From Candidatus Woesearchaeota archaeon (GTDB lineage: Archaea > Nanobdellota > Nanobdellia > Woesearchaeales > UBA12501): a DNA stretch of 17,739 nucleotides. The DNA lies in the NCBI GenBank assembly GCA_016177315.1, contig JACOVN010000153.1:1-17739 (forward strand), given 5' to 3'. Shown piece by piece: positions 6,655 through 14,324 of the stretch; position 1 is the first letter of the stretch, and each line of letters opens with the position of its first letter. The notes beneath the pieces were generated by a model. The model was not told where the DNA came from. It was given only the letters and a program-made list of their open reading frames with translations, and ran no database searches. The position numbers and the translations under genes were made by a program.

Positions 6655-7614
6655 ATGAATAACAAACTCCAAAAAGCCTACCAAACCATGTTGCTCAACT
6701 GCATGGGCTTAAAGCCTAAGGAGAGAGTTTTGATTATCACAGACAACGGCAAGAAAGACATTGCCAAACAGGTGTTCCAGGAGGCTTTCAAGCTTTGCAA
6801 GGCTGTGAAGCTGCATGAGATGCCTGTCATGGAGCGGAATGGACAAGAGCCTCCTGCAGAAGTTGCAGAAGAGATGAAGAAATTTGATGTGGTGTTTCTT
6901 ATTACTACCTTCTCTCTTTCTCATACCAAGGCCAGGAGAGAGGCGAGTGCAGCAGGAGCAAGGATTGCCTCTATGCCAGGCATTACCAGGGAAATCATCC
7001 AGCGATGCATTCCTGTAGATTACAATAGAATGAAGGCAAGGATTAACAGACTCTGTGATTATTTTGATCAAGGGAAAAGGGTTGCGGTAACAACCAAAAA
7101 AGGAACCAATCTGGAATTTTCCATTGTTGGAAGAAAAGGGCATGGAAGGAAGGGAGGAATTTACGATAAAAAAGGTTACTGGGGCAATTTGCCCTGTGGA
7201 GAGGCTTTTGTTGCGCCGGTAGAAGGAACAGCTAATGGAGTATTAGTTGTGGATGGCCCTATTGCCAGCATTGGCAAAGTGGATAAAAATGCTGTTATTG
7301 AAATACAGGATGGCTTTGCCACGAAATTTTCCGGAGGCAAGGCTGCAAAGCTGCTGGAAGAGAAATTGAAGAGAGTAGGAAAATTGGCCTTCAATGTCGC
7401 AGAGTTTGGCATTGGAGCCAATGAGAAGGCAAAAATTACTGGCACTGTTTTGGAGGATGAGAAAGTTCTAGGAACCATTCATGTTGCATTTGGGAATAAT
7501 GTATCCATGGAAGGAAAAGTGGATGTGCCTGTCCATATTGATTGTGTGGTGAAGAGGCCGAACATTTGGATTGATGAGAAAAAAATAATGCAGGATGGAA
7601 AGATTTTAATATGA
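6655..7614 (+). CDS. M29-like metallo-aminopeptidase (short form)
   Basis: The 319-residue protein resembles the AmpS/AmpT (M29) aminopeptidases, which carry a dinuclear metal site and remove N-terminal residues from peptides. The metal and catalytic residues can be matched: E183 in NLPCGEAFVAP, E250 in NVAEFGIGAN, H276 in LGTIHVAFGNN, and H294 and D296 in PVHIDCVV. The Tyr that normally follows the first His is not evident (FGNNVSMEG). The protein is about 90 residues shorter than the roughly 410-residue bacterial enzymes, the loss being in the N-terminal domain. It begins five bases after the previous stop, in the same operon. A peptide-turnover role in the cytoplasm is likely; a non-peptidase function for these short forms cannot be excluded. 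Confidence 0.75.
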   Translation: MNNKLQKAYQTMLLNCMGLKPKERVLIITDNGKKDIAKQVFQEAFKLCKAVKLHEMPVMERNGQEPPAEVAEEMKKFDVVFLITTFSLSHTKARREASAAGARIASMPGITREIIQRCIPVDYNRMKARINRLCDYFDQGKRVAVTTKKGTNLEFSIVGRKGHGRKGGIYDKKGYWGNLPCGEAFVAPVEGTANGVLVVDGPIASIGKVDKNAVIEIQDGFATKFSGGKAAKLLEEKLKRVGKLAFNVAEFGIGANEKAKITGTVLEDEKVLGTIHVAFGNNVSMEGKVDVPVHIDCVVKRPNIWIDEKKIMQDGKILI

Positions 7615-7649
7615 ATGGGTATTTCTGAGAGAAACAAAAAGGTGATACG

Positions 7650-8282
7650 ATGGCAAACATCCTCGGAGTGGAAATAGAACGTTTGGCCCATGCTGCCTTC
7701 AGGATCCAGGGCAATGGGAAGATTATCTACATGGACCCTTTCCAGTTGAAGCAGAGCTACAACGATGCAGACATTATCTTCATCTCCCATGAGCATTTTG
7801 ACCATTGCAGCATTGAAGATTTACGGAAGGTTATCAAAGACTCTACCCTTATTGTTTGCCCTCCAGACTGCCAGAGCAAACTTTCCGGGATGAAATTCAA
7901 GGATACGAAATTGGCAATCCCCGGAACGAAGGGAACTGTGGAAGGGATTGCCTTCTATTGCATTCCTGCGTATAATACGAACAAGAAATTCCACCCCAGA
8001 GCAAATGATTGGATTGGATATATTATTACCGTGAATGGAAAAAACATTTACCATTGTGGGGATACCGATGTTACCTCGGAAATGAAAGCCTTGAAGAACA
8101 TTGACATTGCCTTGATGGCAGTCTCTGGAACCTATGTCATGACTGCTCCAGAAGCTGCACAAGCAGTAAATAGCTTCCATCCAAAAGTTGCTATTCCGAT
8201 GCACTATGGGGAGATTGTTGGAACCATAGCAGATGCGGAAAAATTTAAAGAATTGGCGAAGTGTGAGGTGGAGATACTATAA
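7650..8282 (+). CDS. UlaG-like metallo-beta-lactamase-fold hydrolase
   Basis: The 210-residue protein has the fold's hallmarks: an N-terminal GVEIERLAHAAFRI strand pair, then DPF, and the metal motif H47-E-H49-F-D51-H52 (ISHEHFDHCS). Further on come YHCGDTD and, near the end, PMHYGEI. The short length and the LAHAAFRI/GKIIYMDP opening are typical of the UlaG-like (COG2220) group, often annotated as metal-dependent hydrolases. Characterised relatives include the ascorbate-6-phosphate lactonase UlaG, but the substrate here cannot be inferred. A ribosome-binding sequence AAGGTGAT lies just before the ATG, 35 bp after the aminopeptidase gene. The stop is followed after one base by the next ATG. 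Confidence 0.85.
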   Translation: MANILGVEIERLAHAAFRIQGNGKIIYMDPFQLKQSYNDADIIFISHEHFDHCSIEDLRKVIKDSTLIVCPPDCQSKLSGMKFKDTKLAIPGTKGTVEGIAFYCIPAYNTNKKFHPRANDWIGYIITVNGKNIYHCGDTDVTSEMKALKNIDIALMAVSGTYVMTAPEAAQAVNSFHPKVAIPMHYGEIVGTIADAEKFKELAKCEVEIL

Positions 8283-8283
8283 G

Positions 8284-8625
8284 ATGTTGACGTACTATCG
8301 TGTGAAGGTGCAAATTCCAGGTTTAGAGAAACCATGCTGGTTCTATGCAGAGAGAAATAGGATTACGGGCTTTCAAAGAGCGGATCTTAAAGAAACATCC
8401 TCGCTTGGTTTTCTAGGCGGGAGTGAGGGAACTATCCTCCTTGACCCTGATCCAAAAAATAAGGGAGTAGTAATAGCCACGATTACGCCTTCTGCTCCAT
8501 TGGTTAGGAGTCTCGGGTTAGAGGGAAAAGTGCAGCTTCCGCTCCGGCTAGTAGTGCAAGAACAAGAAGAAGTGAATTCCAATAGCACGTACCGAAGAAT
8601 CAAGGAATATGGAGGGAGTGATTAA
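8284..8625 (+). CDS. Small unidentified protein, last gene of the operon
   Basis: This 113-residue protein begins one base after the stop of the metallo-hydrolase gene; an upstream in-frame GTG/ATG reading would overlap that gene by 50 bp and is less likely. The sequence alternates hydrophobic and polar residues (YYRVKVQIPGL, GTILLDPDP, KGVVIATITPS, VQLPLRLVVQEQ), so a mostly beta structure is expected. It has no Cys/His metal pattern, signal peptide or membrane segment. I recognise no family. The tight spacing makes it part of the same transcription unit, and the 62-bp gap after it contains the promoter of the transaldolase gene. Confidence 0.65.
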   Translation: MLTYYRVKVQIPGLEKPCWFYAERNRITGFQRADLKETSSLGFLGGSEGTILLDPDPKNKGVVIATITPSAPLVRSLGLEGKVQLPLRLVVQEQEEVNSNSTYRRIKEYGGSD

Positions 8626-8640
8626 GTAAGGAGAAGAAAT

Positions 8641-8649
8641 ATTTATAAA
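8641..8649 (+). promoter_or_regulatory. TATA box for the transaldolase gene
   Basis: ATTTATAAA is centred about 43 bp before the ATG at 8688. Transcription should start near 8672, giving a short leader that contains the purine-rich GGGGGTGAGAG just before the start codon. This gene therefore probably uses a Shine-Dalgarno leader rather than leaderless initiation. Confidence 0.6.
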
Positions 8650-8687
8650 GTCAGCCAGTCCTGCAACTATAACGTGGGGGTGAGAGC

Positions 8688-9680
8688 ATGAAGATTTTTC
8701 TGGATACGGCGGTTTTAGAAGAGATTGAAACAGCAAAGCAAGCGGGAATTCTGGATGGAGTAACAACCAATCCTTCCTTGATAAGGAAAGTTATTGACGA
8801 TGCGAAAGGGGATTTTTCTGCAGAAACATTAGAACGGCATTTGAGGAGAATTTTTGAAATTGTTGGAACTGATTTGCCGGTAAGTTTGGAAGTTATTGCA
8901 GAGCCTGTTAAGGGTAAGAAGCTAAGCGAAGTGATGGTGGAAGAAGGGAAAAGACTGTATGAAAAATTTGCATTGGAAGCTGCAGGGAAAAGGGTTGAAA
9001 AAGGAGGTTTACTGCCTTCGGACGATGCAGGATGGTCATGGGGACATGGACATGCTATTATTAAGATCCCCATCAATCCCTCTATGGACACAGAGGAGAG
9101 TGCTATCTACGATGGCTTGGAAGCTATTGCAACATTATCCAGACAGGGCATTCCGATCAACACAACCTTAATCATGACCCCAGAGCAGGCATTGCTGGCT
9201 GCAAAAGCAGGAGCAAGGTATGTCAGCCCTTTTGCTGGAAGAATTGATGATTACCTTTATTTAAAATCTTTTAGACATGGACCACCAGAAAAGCGAGAAA
9301 AAGATGCTTATTACCCGGCAGAAGGAGTTCCATACGAACATTCAAGCGGACGTGTAGAAATCATCAATGATAATGGTATTGTCAGTGGTGTTGATTTAGT
9401 CGCAAAAATAGTGAGAATACTGGCAAATTACCCTGAGCTGGAAACAGAGGTCTTAGCAGCTTCCATTAGGAATACGAGACAGGCAAGGGAGGTAGCATTG
9501 GCAGGAGCCCACATTGCAACAGTGCCATTCTACGTTCTCAGACAGATGCTAGAACACCAGAAAACAAGAGAAGGTATGGAAACCTTTACGAGAGATACCC
9601 TACCGCAGTACCGAGAAGTGATTTATGGGGAAAAAGCAAAACCCAAGGATAAGCCACCAGGCTCTTATTCGACAACCTAA
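8688..9680 (+). CDS. Transaldolase-family aldolase with two insertions
   Basis: The 330-residue barrel has transaldolase/fructose-6-phosphate aldolase motifs: FLDTA (D6), GVTTNPSLI (N28), the Schiff-base lysine K126 in AIIKIPIN, NTTLIMTPEQALLAAKAG, YVSPFAGRIDD (180-188) and SIRNTRQAREVALAGAHIAT. Transaldolases move a three-carbon dihydroxyacetone unit between sugar phosphates in the non-oxidative pentose-phosphate pathway. Compared with the compact TalC/MipB type (about 215 residues), it has an insertion before the lysine (about 100-120) and a charged one after GRIDD (about 190-228), plus a C-terminal extension. All catalytic residues I can identify are kept. It has its own promoter and ends four bases from the convergent tgt gene. 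Whether it acts as transaldolase or as an aldolase is open. Confidence 0.85.
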   Translation: MKIFLDTAVLEEIETAKQAGILDGVTTNPSLIRKVIDDAKGDFSAETLERHLRRIFEIVGTDLPVSLEVIAEPVKGKKLSEVMVEEGKRLYEKFALEAAGKRVEKGGLLPSDDAGWSWGHGHAIIKIPINPSMDTEESAIYDGLEAIATLSRQGIPINTTLIMTPEQALLAAKAGARYVSPFAGRIDDYLYLKSFRHGPPEKREKDAYYPAEGVPYEHSSGRVEIINDNGIVSGVDLVAKIVRILANYPELETEVLAASIRNTRQAREVALAGAHIATVPFYVLRQMLEHQKTREGMETFTRDTLPQYREVIYGEKAKPKDKPPGSYSTT

Positions 9681-9684
9681 GGGA

Positions 9685-10779
9685 CTAACGAGAAAACTCT
9701 TTTCTTAATTTTTCAAATTTTCCTTCTTTTATCGCCTTCCTTATTTTCTGCATCAAATCCTGAATCAACCAAATGTTGTGATAAGAAACCAACATTAAGC
9801 CAGTAGCTTCCTCTACCTTAAAGAGATGATGAATGTAAGCTCTGGTATATTTTTTGCAGACAAAGCAAGCACATTGTTCATCTAAAGGCAATTTACTGTA
9901 CTGCCATTTTGCCTTGGTAATATCATAATTTCCTCTTGTTGTTAAAATATTCCCATGCCTCCCTGTTCTCGTTGGAAAGCAGGAATCAAAGATGTCAATG
10001 CCATGGGCAACTGCTTCTATTAAATCTCTAGGGCTGCCAACACCCATCAAGTATCTTGGCTTCTCTTCATCCAGCAAAGGAATGGAGACATCCACCATCT
10101 GGAACATTTTTTCCTTGCTCTCACCAATGCACAATCCTCCAATCGCAACACCAGCAAAATCTACTTTGTTGATGAATTTTGCACTTTGTTTTCTCAAATC
10201 AGGGTAAATCCCTCCTTGGGTAATGCCAAACAAAAGCTGCTTTTTGTTTGTATGTGCTGCAATGCATTTTTCTGCCCAGGCATGGGTTTGCTTGACTGCC
10301 TTGGCAATATAGGCTTTATCCTCTCTATATTCTGGAACAAAATCCAACGCCATGATGCAGTCTGCTCCTAAAGCATTTTGAATCTGAATAGCTTTCTCTG
10401 GTGTAACAAAATGGGTTCTTGCATCAAAAGGACTTCTGAAGTGAATGCCATGCTCTGTTGTTCCTTTCAGAAATCTCTCGCTCAGCATTTGAAAGCCTCC
10501 AGAGTCTGTAAAGATAATTTTATCCCAGTTCATGAATTTATGGATGCCACCAAATTCCTTGATAATCTCTAGGCCCGGCTTCAAGGACAACATGAATCCA
10601 TTGCAGATAATGGCCTCTGTCTTGGTTTCCTGTAATTGTTCTTGCGTGATATAGCGTGCTGCTGCATTGGTCGCAACCGGCATGAAGAAAGGGGTTTCTA
10701 TGGTGCCGTGGGCTGTTTTTAATTTGCCTATTCTGGCTTTGGATTTCTTGTCTTTTGCGAGAATCTGGAAATGCTCCAT
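9685..10779 (-). CDS. tgt: tRNA-guanine transglycosylase, bacterial type
   Basis: The 364-residue protein exchanges guanine-34 of target tRNAs for a 7-deazaguanine. It has D92 in FTDSGGFQ, the nucleophile D265 in IFDSCFPTRTGRHG, Q188 in GITQGGIYPDLR, and the zinc ligands C303, C305, C308 and H334 (CACFVCKKYTRAYIHH; SYHN). The offsets to the Zymomonas enzyme are constant (15 for D280, Q203 and all four zinc ligands), so the alignment is secure. There is no PUA extension, unlike archaeal ArcTGT, which makes archaeosine at position 15. In the base pocket, bacterial C158 is V148 and V233 is I218, while E235 is kept (E220). It has a leaderless-type promoter 27 bp upstream. Substrate (preQ1, preQ0 or queuine) is uncertain. 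Confidence 0.92.
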   Translation of the reverse strand: MEHFQILAKDKKSKARIGKLKTAHGTIETPFFMPVATNAAARYITQEQLQETKTEAIICNGFMLSLKPGLEIIKEFGGIHKFMNWDKIIFTDSGGFQMLSERFLKGTTEHGIHFRSPFDARTHFVTPEKAIQIQNALGADCIMALDFVPEYREDKAYIAKAVKQTHAWAEKCIAAHTNKKQLLFGITQGGIYPDLRKQSAKFINKVDFAGVAIGGLCIGESKEKMFQMVDVSIPLLDEEKPRYLMGVGSPRDLIEAVAHGIDIFDSCFPTRTGRHGNILTTRGNYDITKAKWQYSKLPLDEQCACFVCKKYTRAYIHHLFKVEEATGLMLVSYHNIWLIQDLMQKIRKAIKEGKFEKLRKEFSR

Positions 10780-10801
10780 AATATCTGTTGGAAAGTGGTT
10801 G

Positions 10802-10810
10802 GTTTATAAA
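10802..10810 (-). promoter_or_regulatory. TATA box for tgt (leaderless)
   Basis: On the minus strand this reads TTTATAAAC, centred about 27 bp before the ATG at 10779, so the mRNA probably starts at the start codon. Confidence 0.7.
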
Positions 10811-10895
10811 GGTAAGCCTGAAGGTCATTGAGGGATAGACACGAAGTGAAGTTGAGCACGGCGGCGAAGCGAGGCATGTAGACTTAAAACGATAT

Positions 10896-10904
10896 CTTTA
10901 TATA
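10896..10904 (+). promoter_or_regulatory. TATA box for the orphan gene at 10949
   Basis: CTTTATATA is centred about 49 bp before the ATG. The predicted transcription start near 10926 gives a leader of about 23 bases that contains the strong purine tract AAGGGGGGG (10936-10944), four bases before the start codon. Confidence 0.6.
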
Positions 10905-10948
10905 CTATTTGAGCATTACATTTCATATTAACATTAAGGGGGGGTACG

Positions 10949-11590
10949 ATGGAAGGATCTCGCCAAGTTAGAGATTCTCAGGAATATGGAGAATTAGCGG
11001 CACAACTTCGTGATGCCGGTCCAATTGGTGCATTAGCGGCGATTGGTGCACTGGAAGAAACTGTTCTAAGGGAAATGGGCAGACCTGTCTCTAATGGAGA
11101 AGTGCTACGAACAAACTTCGTCCTCCTAGAAGAGAGAAGAGGACTACAGATAGCAACGGGTTATTCTATCCTTCTTGCTGTAGGAATAGGTCTCGGCAAA
11201 CTTTCCTATCCAGCAGAAGATGGAGCAGGAGGATTCTTGGTTTTACCTGAAGAGGAGAACCCTTCCAGAGACCAATTACTAAGAGCTAGGAAAAAAGAGG
11301 AACGACCATATTCTCTAACAGCATCTTTGAGATTAAAGGTTCCTACTTTTGCCGATGAAAATTATTTAAGAGATGAAGGAGGTATTAATAATTTAGTTGG
11401 TCTAGAGTATGCTCTTGTGTATAGAGAAGGAAACTCAGAACCAAGAACAGTAGAAGGTGTTATTTATTTGAAGCTTGATACTGATATTTTTGTTCGATTG
11501 CCCTTTCAGATTAAAGGTGAAAATGTTCTAGCCAGGTTTCGTATTAACGCGTCTACAATGAAGAAACCCAGAGAAGAAGAGAACCAATAA
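10949..11590 (+). CDS. Unidentified soluble protein
   Basis: The 213-residue product has a helical N-terminal part (residues 1-50, including GPIGALAAIGALEETVLREM), a central hydrophobic strand or helix (IATGYSILLAVGIGLGKL, about 69-86) and a beta-rich C-terminal half (YSLTASLRLKVPTF, LEYALVYREG, EGVIYLKLDTDIFVRLPFQI). It ends in a charged tail (KKPREEENQ). I see no catalytic or metal-binding pattern and recognise no family. It is a single gene with its own promoter and an unusually G-rich ribosome-binding site, between the divergent tgt gene and aspS. The central hydrophobic stretch is too glycine-rich and short to call a membrane segment with confidence. Confidence 0.7.
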   Translation: MEGSRQVRDSQEYGELAAQLRDAGPIGALAAIGALEETVLREMGRPVSNGEVLRTNFVLLEERRGLQIATGYSILLAVGIGLGKLSYPAEDGAGGFLVLPEEENPSRDQLLRARKKEERPYSLTASLRLKVPTFADENYLRDEGGINNLVGLEYALVYREGNSEPRTVEGVIYLKLDTDIFVRLPFQIKGENVLARFRINASTMKKPREEENQ

Positions 11591-11707
11591 GTATAACCTC
11601 TATTAATTCCTCGCCGAGCTCTTTATACTAATTCTATTGGCAATTGTAATAACACTGGAGATATCTGTCACCAAGCCAATCCTAGAACCAGCATTCTTCC
11701 CCAAACC

Positions 11708-11715
11708 TTTATAAA
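11708..11715 (+). promoter_or_regulatory. TATA box for aspS (leaderless)
   Basis: TTTATAAA is centred 28 bp before the ATG at 11739; no ribosome-binding sequence precedes the ATG. The remaining 100 or so bases between the orphan gene and this box hold nothing I can identify. Confidence 0.7.
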
Positions 11716-11738
11716 TTCCCTCTCTACCTGCACTGGCT

Positions 11739-13490
11739 ATGAAACGCACCCACACCTGCGGGGATTTGACAGAGAAGGAGATTGGGAAAGAAGTTTTGCT
11801 GCAAGGATGGGTCTCCACACGGAGAGACCATGGCGGAGTTATCTTTGTAGACTTGCGGGATCGGTATGGCCTAACCCAGGTTGTGTTTAATCCAGACATC
11901 AAGGATTTTCCTAAAGCAGAAAAGCTGAGGAGAGAGGATGTTATTGAAATCCGAGGCAATGTCAGAAACAGGCCAAAGAATATGGAGAATCCAAAAATGA
12001 AGACAGGCATGATCGAAGTGTTAGTTAAAAATTTGGAGATCCTCAACAAGGCAGAAACTCCTCCATTAGAAGTGGATGACAGGGTTGTTGCAGCAGATGA
12101 AGTTAGGTTAAAGTATCGGTATTTGGATTTGCGAAGGCCCATTATGCAAAAATTGCTGCAGAGCAGGTTTGCAGCAGCAATGGCAGCACGACAATTCTTG
12201 CAGAGCCAAGGCTTTATCGAAATTGAAACCCCTATGCTGGTCAGATCAACCCCAGAAGGGGCGAGAGATTACATTGTCCCGAGCAGAGTACACCCAGGAA
12301 AATTCTATGCTTTGCCTCAATCTCCTCAATTATACAAACAGATTTGCATGGTTGCCGGCTTGGACAAATATTTCCAGTTTGCCCGATGCTTAAGGGATGA
12401 GGATTTGAGAATGGACAGGCAGCCAGAGCACACCCAGATTGATGTAGAAATGTCTTTTGTTCGGCCAGAGGATGTTTTTCAGGTTGTAGAGGGCATCATG
12501 AAATCCATCTGGGAAACGAAAGGTATCAAGTTGCAAACGCCTTTCCCAAGAATTCCGTATGATGCTGCGATGGAGAAGTACGGTTCCGATAAGCCGGATT
12601 TGCGGTATGACTTGTTTTTGCATGACGTAACCGATATTGTGAAAGATTCTGATTTTGAGGTTTTCAAGAATGTCATAAAAAATGGTGGTATTGTGAAGTG
12701 CATTAATCCAGAAGCTGATTTTAGCAGGAATGAGGTTGATGATCTGATTTCCTTCTCTCAACAGCAAGGATCGAAAGGCATGGCGTGGATGAAAATAACT
12801 GGGAAAGGGTTAGAAGGAAGCATTATAAAATATTTTCCATCAGAGATTCAGAAAAAACTGTTGGAGAAAACCAAGGCAAAGAAAGGGTACCTGTTCTTCA
12901 TTGCAGACAGTATGAAGAACACCAATGCGATATTGGATAAATTGAGAAGAGAGCTGGCAAGAAGGTTGAAGCTCATCCAGGCAAATGATTTCCAGTTCTG
13001 CTGGATTACAGAATTTCCCTTATTTGAGTGGAATGAGGAGGAAGAAAAATGGGATCCTTGCCATCATATGTTCTGCATGCCTCTGGAAGAGGATTTGAAG
13101 CATTTAGAGGATGATCCCGGCAAAGTGAAGTGCACACAGTATGACATAGTGTTGAATGGGGTTGAGCTTGGCTCTGGCTCGATTAGGATTAACAGGCCAG
13201 ACATCCAGGAAAGGGTCATGAAGGTGATTGGCTTAACACACAAGGATGTGGAGAGGAAGTTTGGCTTCTTGATTGAGGCTTTTAAGTATGGCGCTCCACC
13301 TCATGGAGGCATTGGCTTGGGATTTGATAGAGTTGTAACATTGCTGAATGGCCTGGAAGATATCCGAGAAGTTATTGCCTTTCCGAAGAATAAAGCTGCA
13401 GAGTGCCCGATGGATCAAAGCCCTTCTGAAGTGGAGGAAAAGCAATTAAAGGAATTGCACCTGAAGCTGGATGTGGGGAAGAAGAAATGA
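11739..13490 (+). CDS. aspS: Aspartyl-tRNA synthetase, bacterial type, probably non-discriminating
   Basis: The 583-residue enzyme has the bacterial layout: anticodon-binding OB fold (about 1-105), class II core with motif 2 (FARCLRDEDLRMDRQPEHTQ) and motif 3 (GIGLGFDRVVTLL), and the GAD insertion between them (from YGSDKPDLRYD to about 400). Archaeal AspRS is about 430 residues and lacks GAD, so this is a bacterial-lineage gene. His31 in RRDHGG matches the His31 that lets Pseudomonas AspRS also charge tRNA(Asn); discriminating E. coli AspRS has Leu there. That fits the gatA and gatC-like genes upstream: Asp-tRNA(Asn) would be amidated to Asn-tRNA(Asn). In the late core the usual HHPFT is CHHMFCMP. 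Leaderless promoter. Confidence 0.95.
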   Translation: MKRTHTCGDLTEKEIGKEVLLQGWVSTRRDHGGVIFVDLRDRYGLTQVVFNPDIKDFPKAEKLRREDVIEIRGNVRNRPKNMENPKMKTGMIEVLVKNLEILNKAETPPLEVDDRVVAADEVRLKYRYLDLRRPIMQKLLQSRFAAAMAARQFLQSQGFIEIETPMLVRSTPEGARDYIVPSRVHPGKFYALPQSPQLYKQICMVAGLDKYFQFARCLRDEDLRMDRQPEHTQIDVEMSFVRPEDVFQVVEGIMKSIWETKGIKLQTPFPRIPYDAAMEKYGSDKPDLRYDLFLHDVTDIVKDSDFEVFKNVIKNGGIVKCINPEADFSRNEVDDLISFSQQQGSKGMAWMKITGKGLEGSIIKYFPSEIQKKLLEKTKAKKGYLFFIADSMKNTNAILDKLRRELARRLKLIQANDFQFCWITEFPLFEWNEEEEKWDPCHHMFCMPLEEDLKHLEDDPGKVKCTQYDIVLNGVELGSGSIRINRPDIQERVMKVIGLTHKDVERKFGFLIEAFKYGAPPHGGIGLGFDRVVTLLNGLEDIREVIAFPKNKAAECPMDQSPSEVEEKQLKELHLKLDVGKKK

Positions 13491-13540
13491 TGCCCCCGGG
13501 TATAATAAATTACTTCTAATAAGTAGTGAAATATAGAAAG

Positions 13541-13549
13541 ATTTAAATA
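13541..13549 (+). promoter_or_regulatory. TATA box for the nucleotidyltransferase pair (leaderless)
   Basis: ATTTAAATA is centred about 27 bp before the ATG at 13572. The 81-bp gap after aspS also has a small inverted repeat (TACTT, five bases, AAGTA at 13512-13526 or so) that might help end aspS transcription. Confidence 0.6.
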
Positions 13550-13571
13550 GCAGGAAGAATATCCCTCTTCC

Positions 13572-14324
13572 ATGGTAGCGTTAAAGTCGTTAGAAGAGTC
13601 TTTGAGAGAAACAGGGAATTTAGAAAACTTTTCTCGGGCACTTTCACACCCCATACAGAAAGTTCGAGAAACGACTGCACTTCTTTTTGCGATTGCATAC
13701 GCGCTGGAACAAAAAAAGTTAAATAGAGATTATGTTGTTTATGGAGGATATAGCGTCCTTCTTCAACTTGCGCGTACCGTTGGGATAGAGGCAATTGCAC
13801 TTTGGAGAGGATCTTATGATATTGATATGGTCGGCTCAGAAAAGGTTGTAGAGAGTATCAAAGAACAATATCGAGTTATTAGTGATAGAGTGAGTCCTAA
13901 TGTAAGAGGAAAAAGAACATTACGCGTCCAAATAGATGAAACAGAACCCATTAAAATCGACATCCGGCAAAAAGAAGAATTTCTTGACGAGCCAAGTGAG
14001 GTATACTACCAAGATATCGAAACGGTAGAGCTGTTCGGTATACCCGTTAATGTGCTAACTTTGGAAAGGCAATTAAAAGATAAATTGTCCATCACCAGAA
14101 GAAATCTTCAAAGAGATAGGGAAGATATTTACACATTGCTTGGTTTGCTGTATTTGCGCGGTTCCGAACCAGTAACCCTGGCCCATGCATTGGATTTAAA
14201 TCAAAGAAGAAAGCTGTATGATATGCTCAAAGGAGTAAAATATATAAAGGAGGAAGTCTTAGTAGAACCAGACATACCATATCTGTCTAATCTTAAAAAG
14301 GCCTTAAAAAAGCGAGGGGTATAA
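13572..14324 (+). CDS. AbiEii/MNT-like nucleotidyltransferase
   Basis: The 250-residue protein has the minimal nucleotidyltransferase pattern: VVYGGYSVLLQLA (G58-G59), then RGSYDIDMVG with D83 and D85 as metal ligands, and a third acidic strand PIKIDIRQ (D130). It continues with VLTLERQLKDKLSITRRNLQRDREDIYTLL, the Lys/Arg-rich helix and K/R-D pair typical of the AbiEii group. AbiEii toxins are nucleotidyltransferases, some of which add nucleotides to tRNA 3' ends. A helical N-terminal region (1-50) precedes the core. The stop TAA overlaps the next ATG (TAATG), so the two genes are translationally coupled. The family includes both toxins and housekeeping-like archaeal members, so toxicity is inferred only. 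Eight of 21 Arg codons are CGN. Confidence 0.75.
   Translation: MVALKSLEESLRETGNLENFSRALSHPIQKVRETTALLFAIAYALEQKKLNRDYVVYGGYSVLLQLARTVGIEAIALWRGSYDIDMVGSEKVVESIKEQYRVISDRVSPNVRGKRTLRVQIDETEPIKIDIRQKEEFLDEPSEVYYQDIETVELFGIPVNVLTLERQLKDKLSITRRNLQRDREDIYTLLGLLYLRGSEPVTLAHALDLNQRRKLYDMLKGVKYIKEEVLVEPDIPYLSNLKKALKKRGV

Noticed and set aside
11603..12142. A 179-codon minus-strand open frame over the start of aspS, with a fairly protein-like tail (GLVTDISSVITIANRIS) in the intergenic region
   Set aside because: It runs antisense through the conserved OB fold of aspS and across the aspS promoter. The tail may be chance; I cannot match it to a family.
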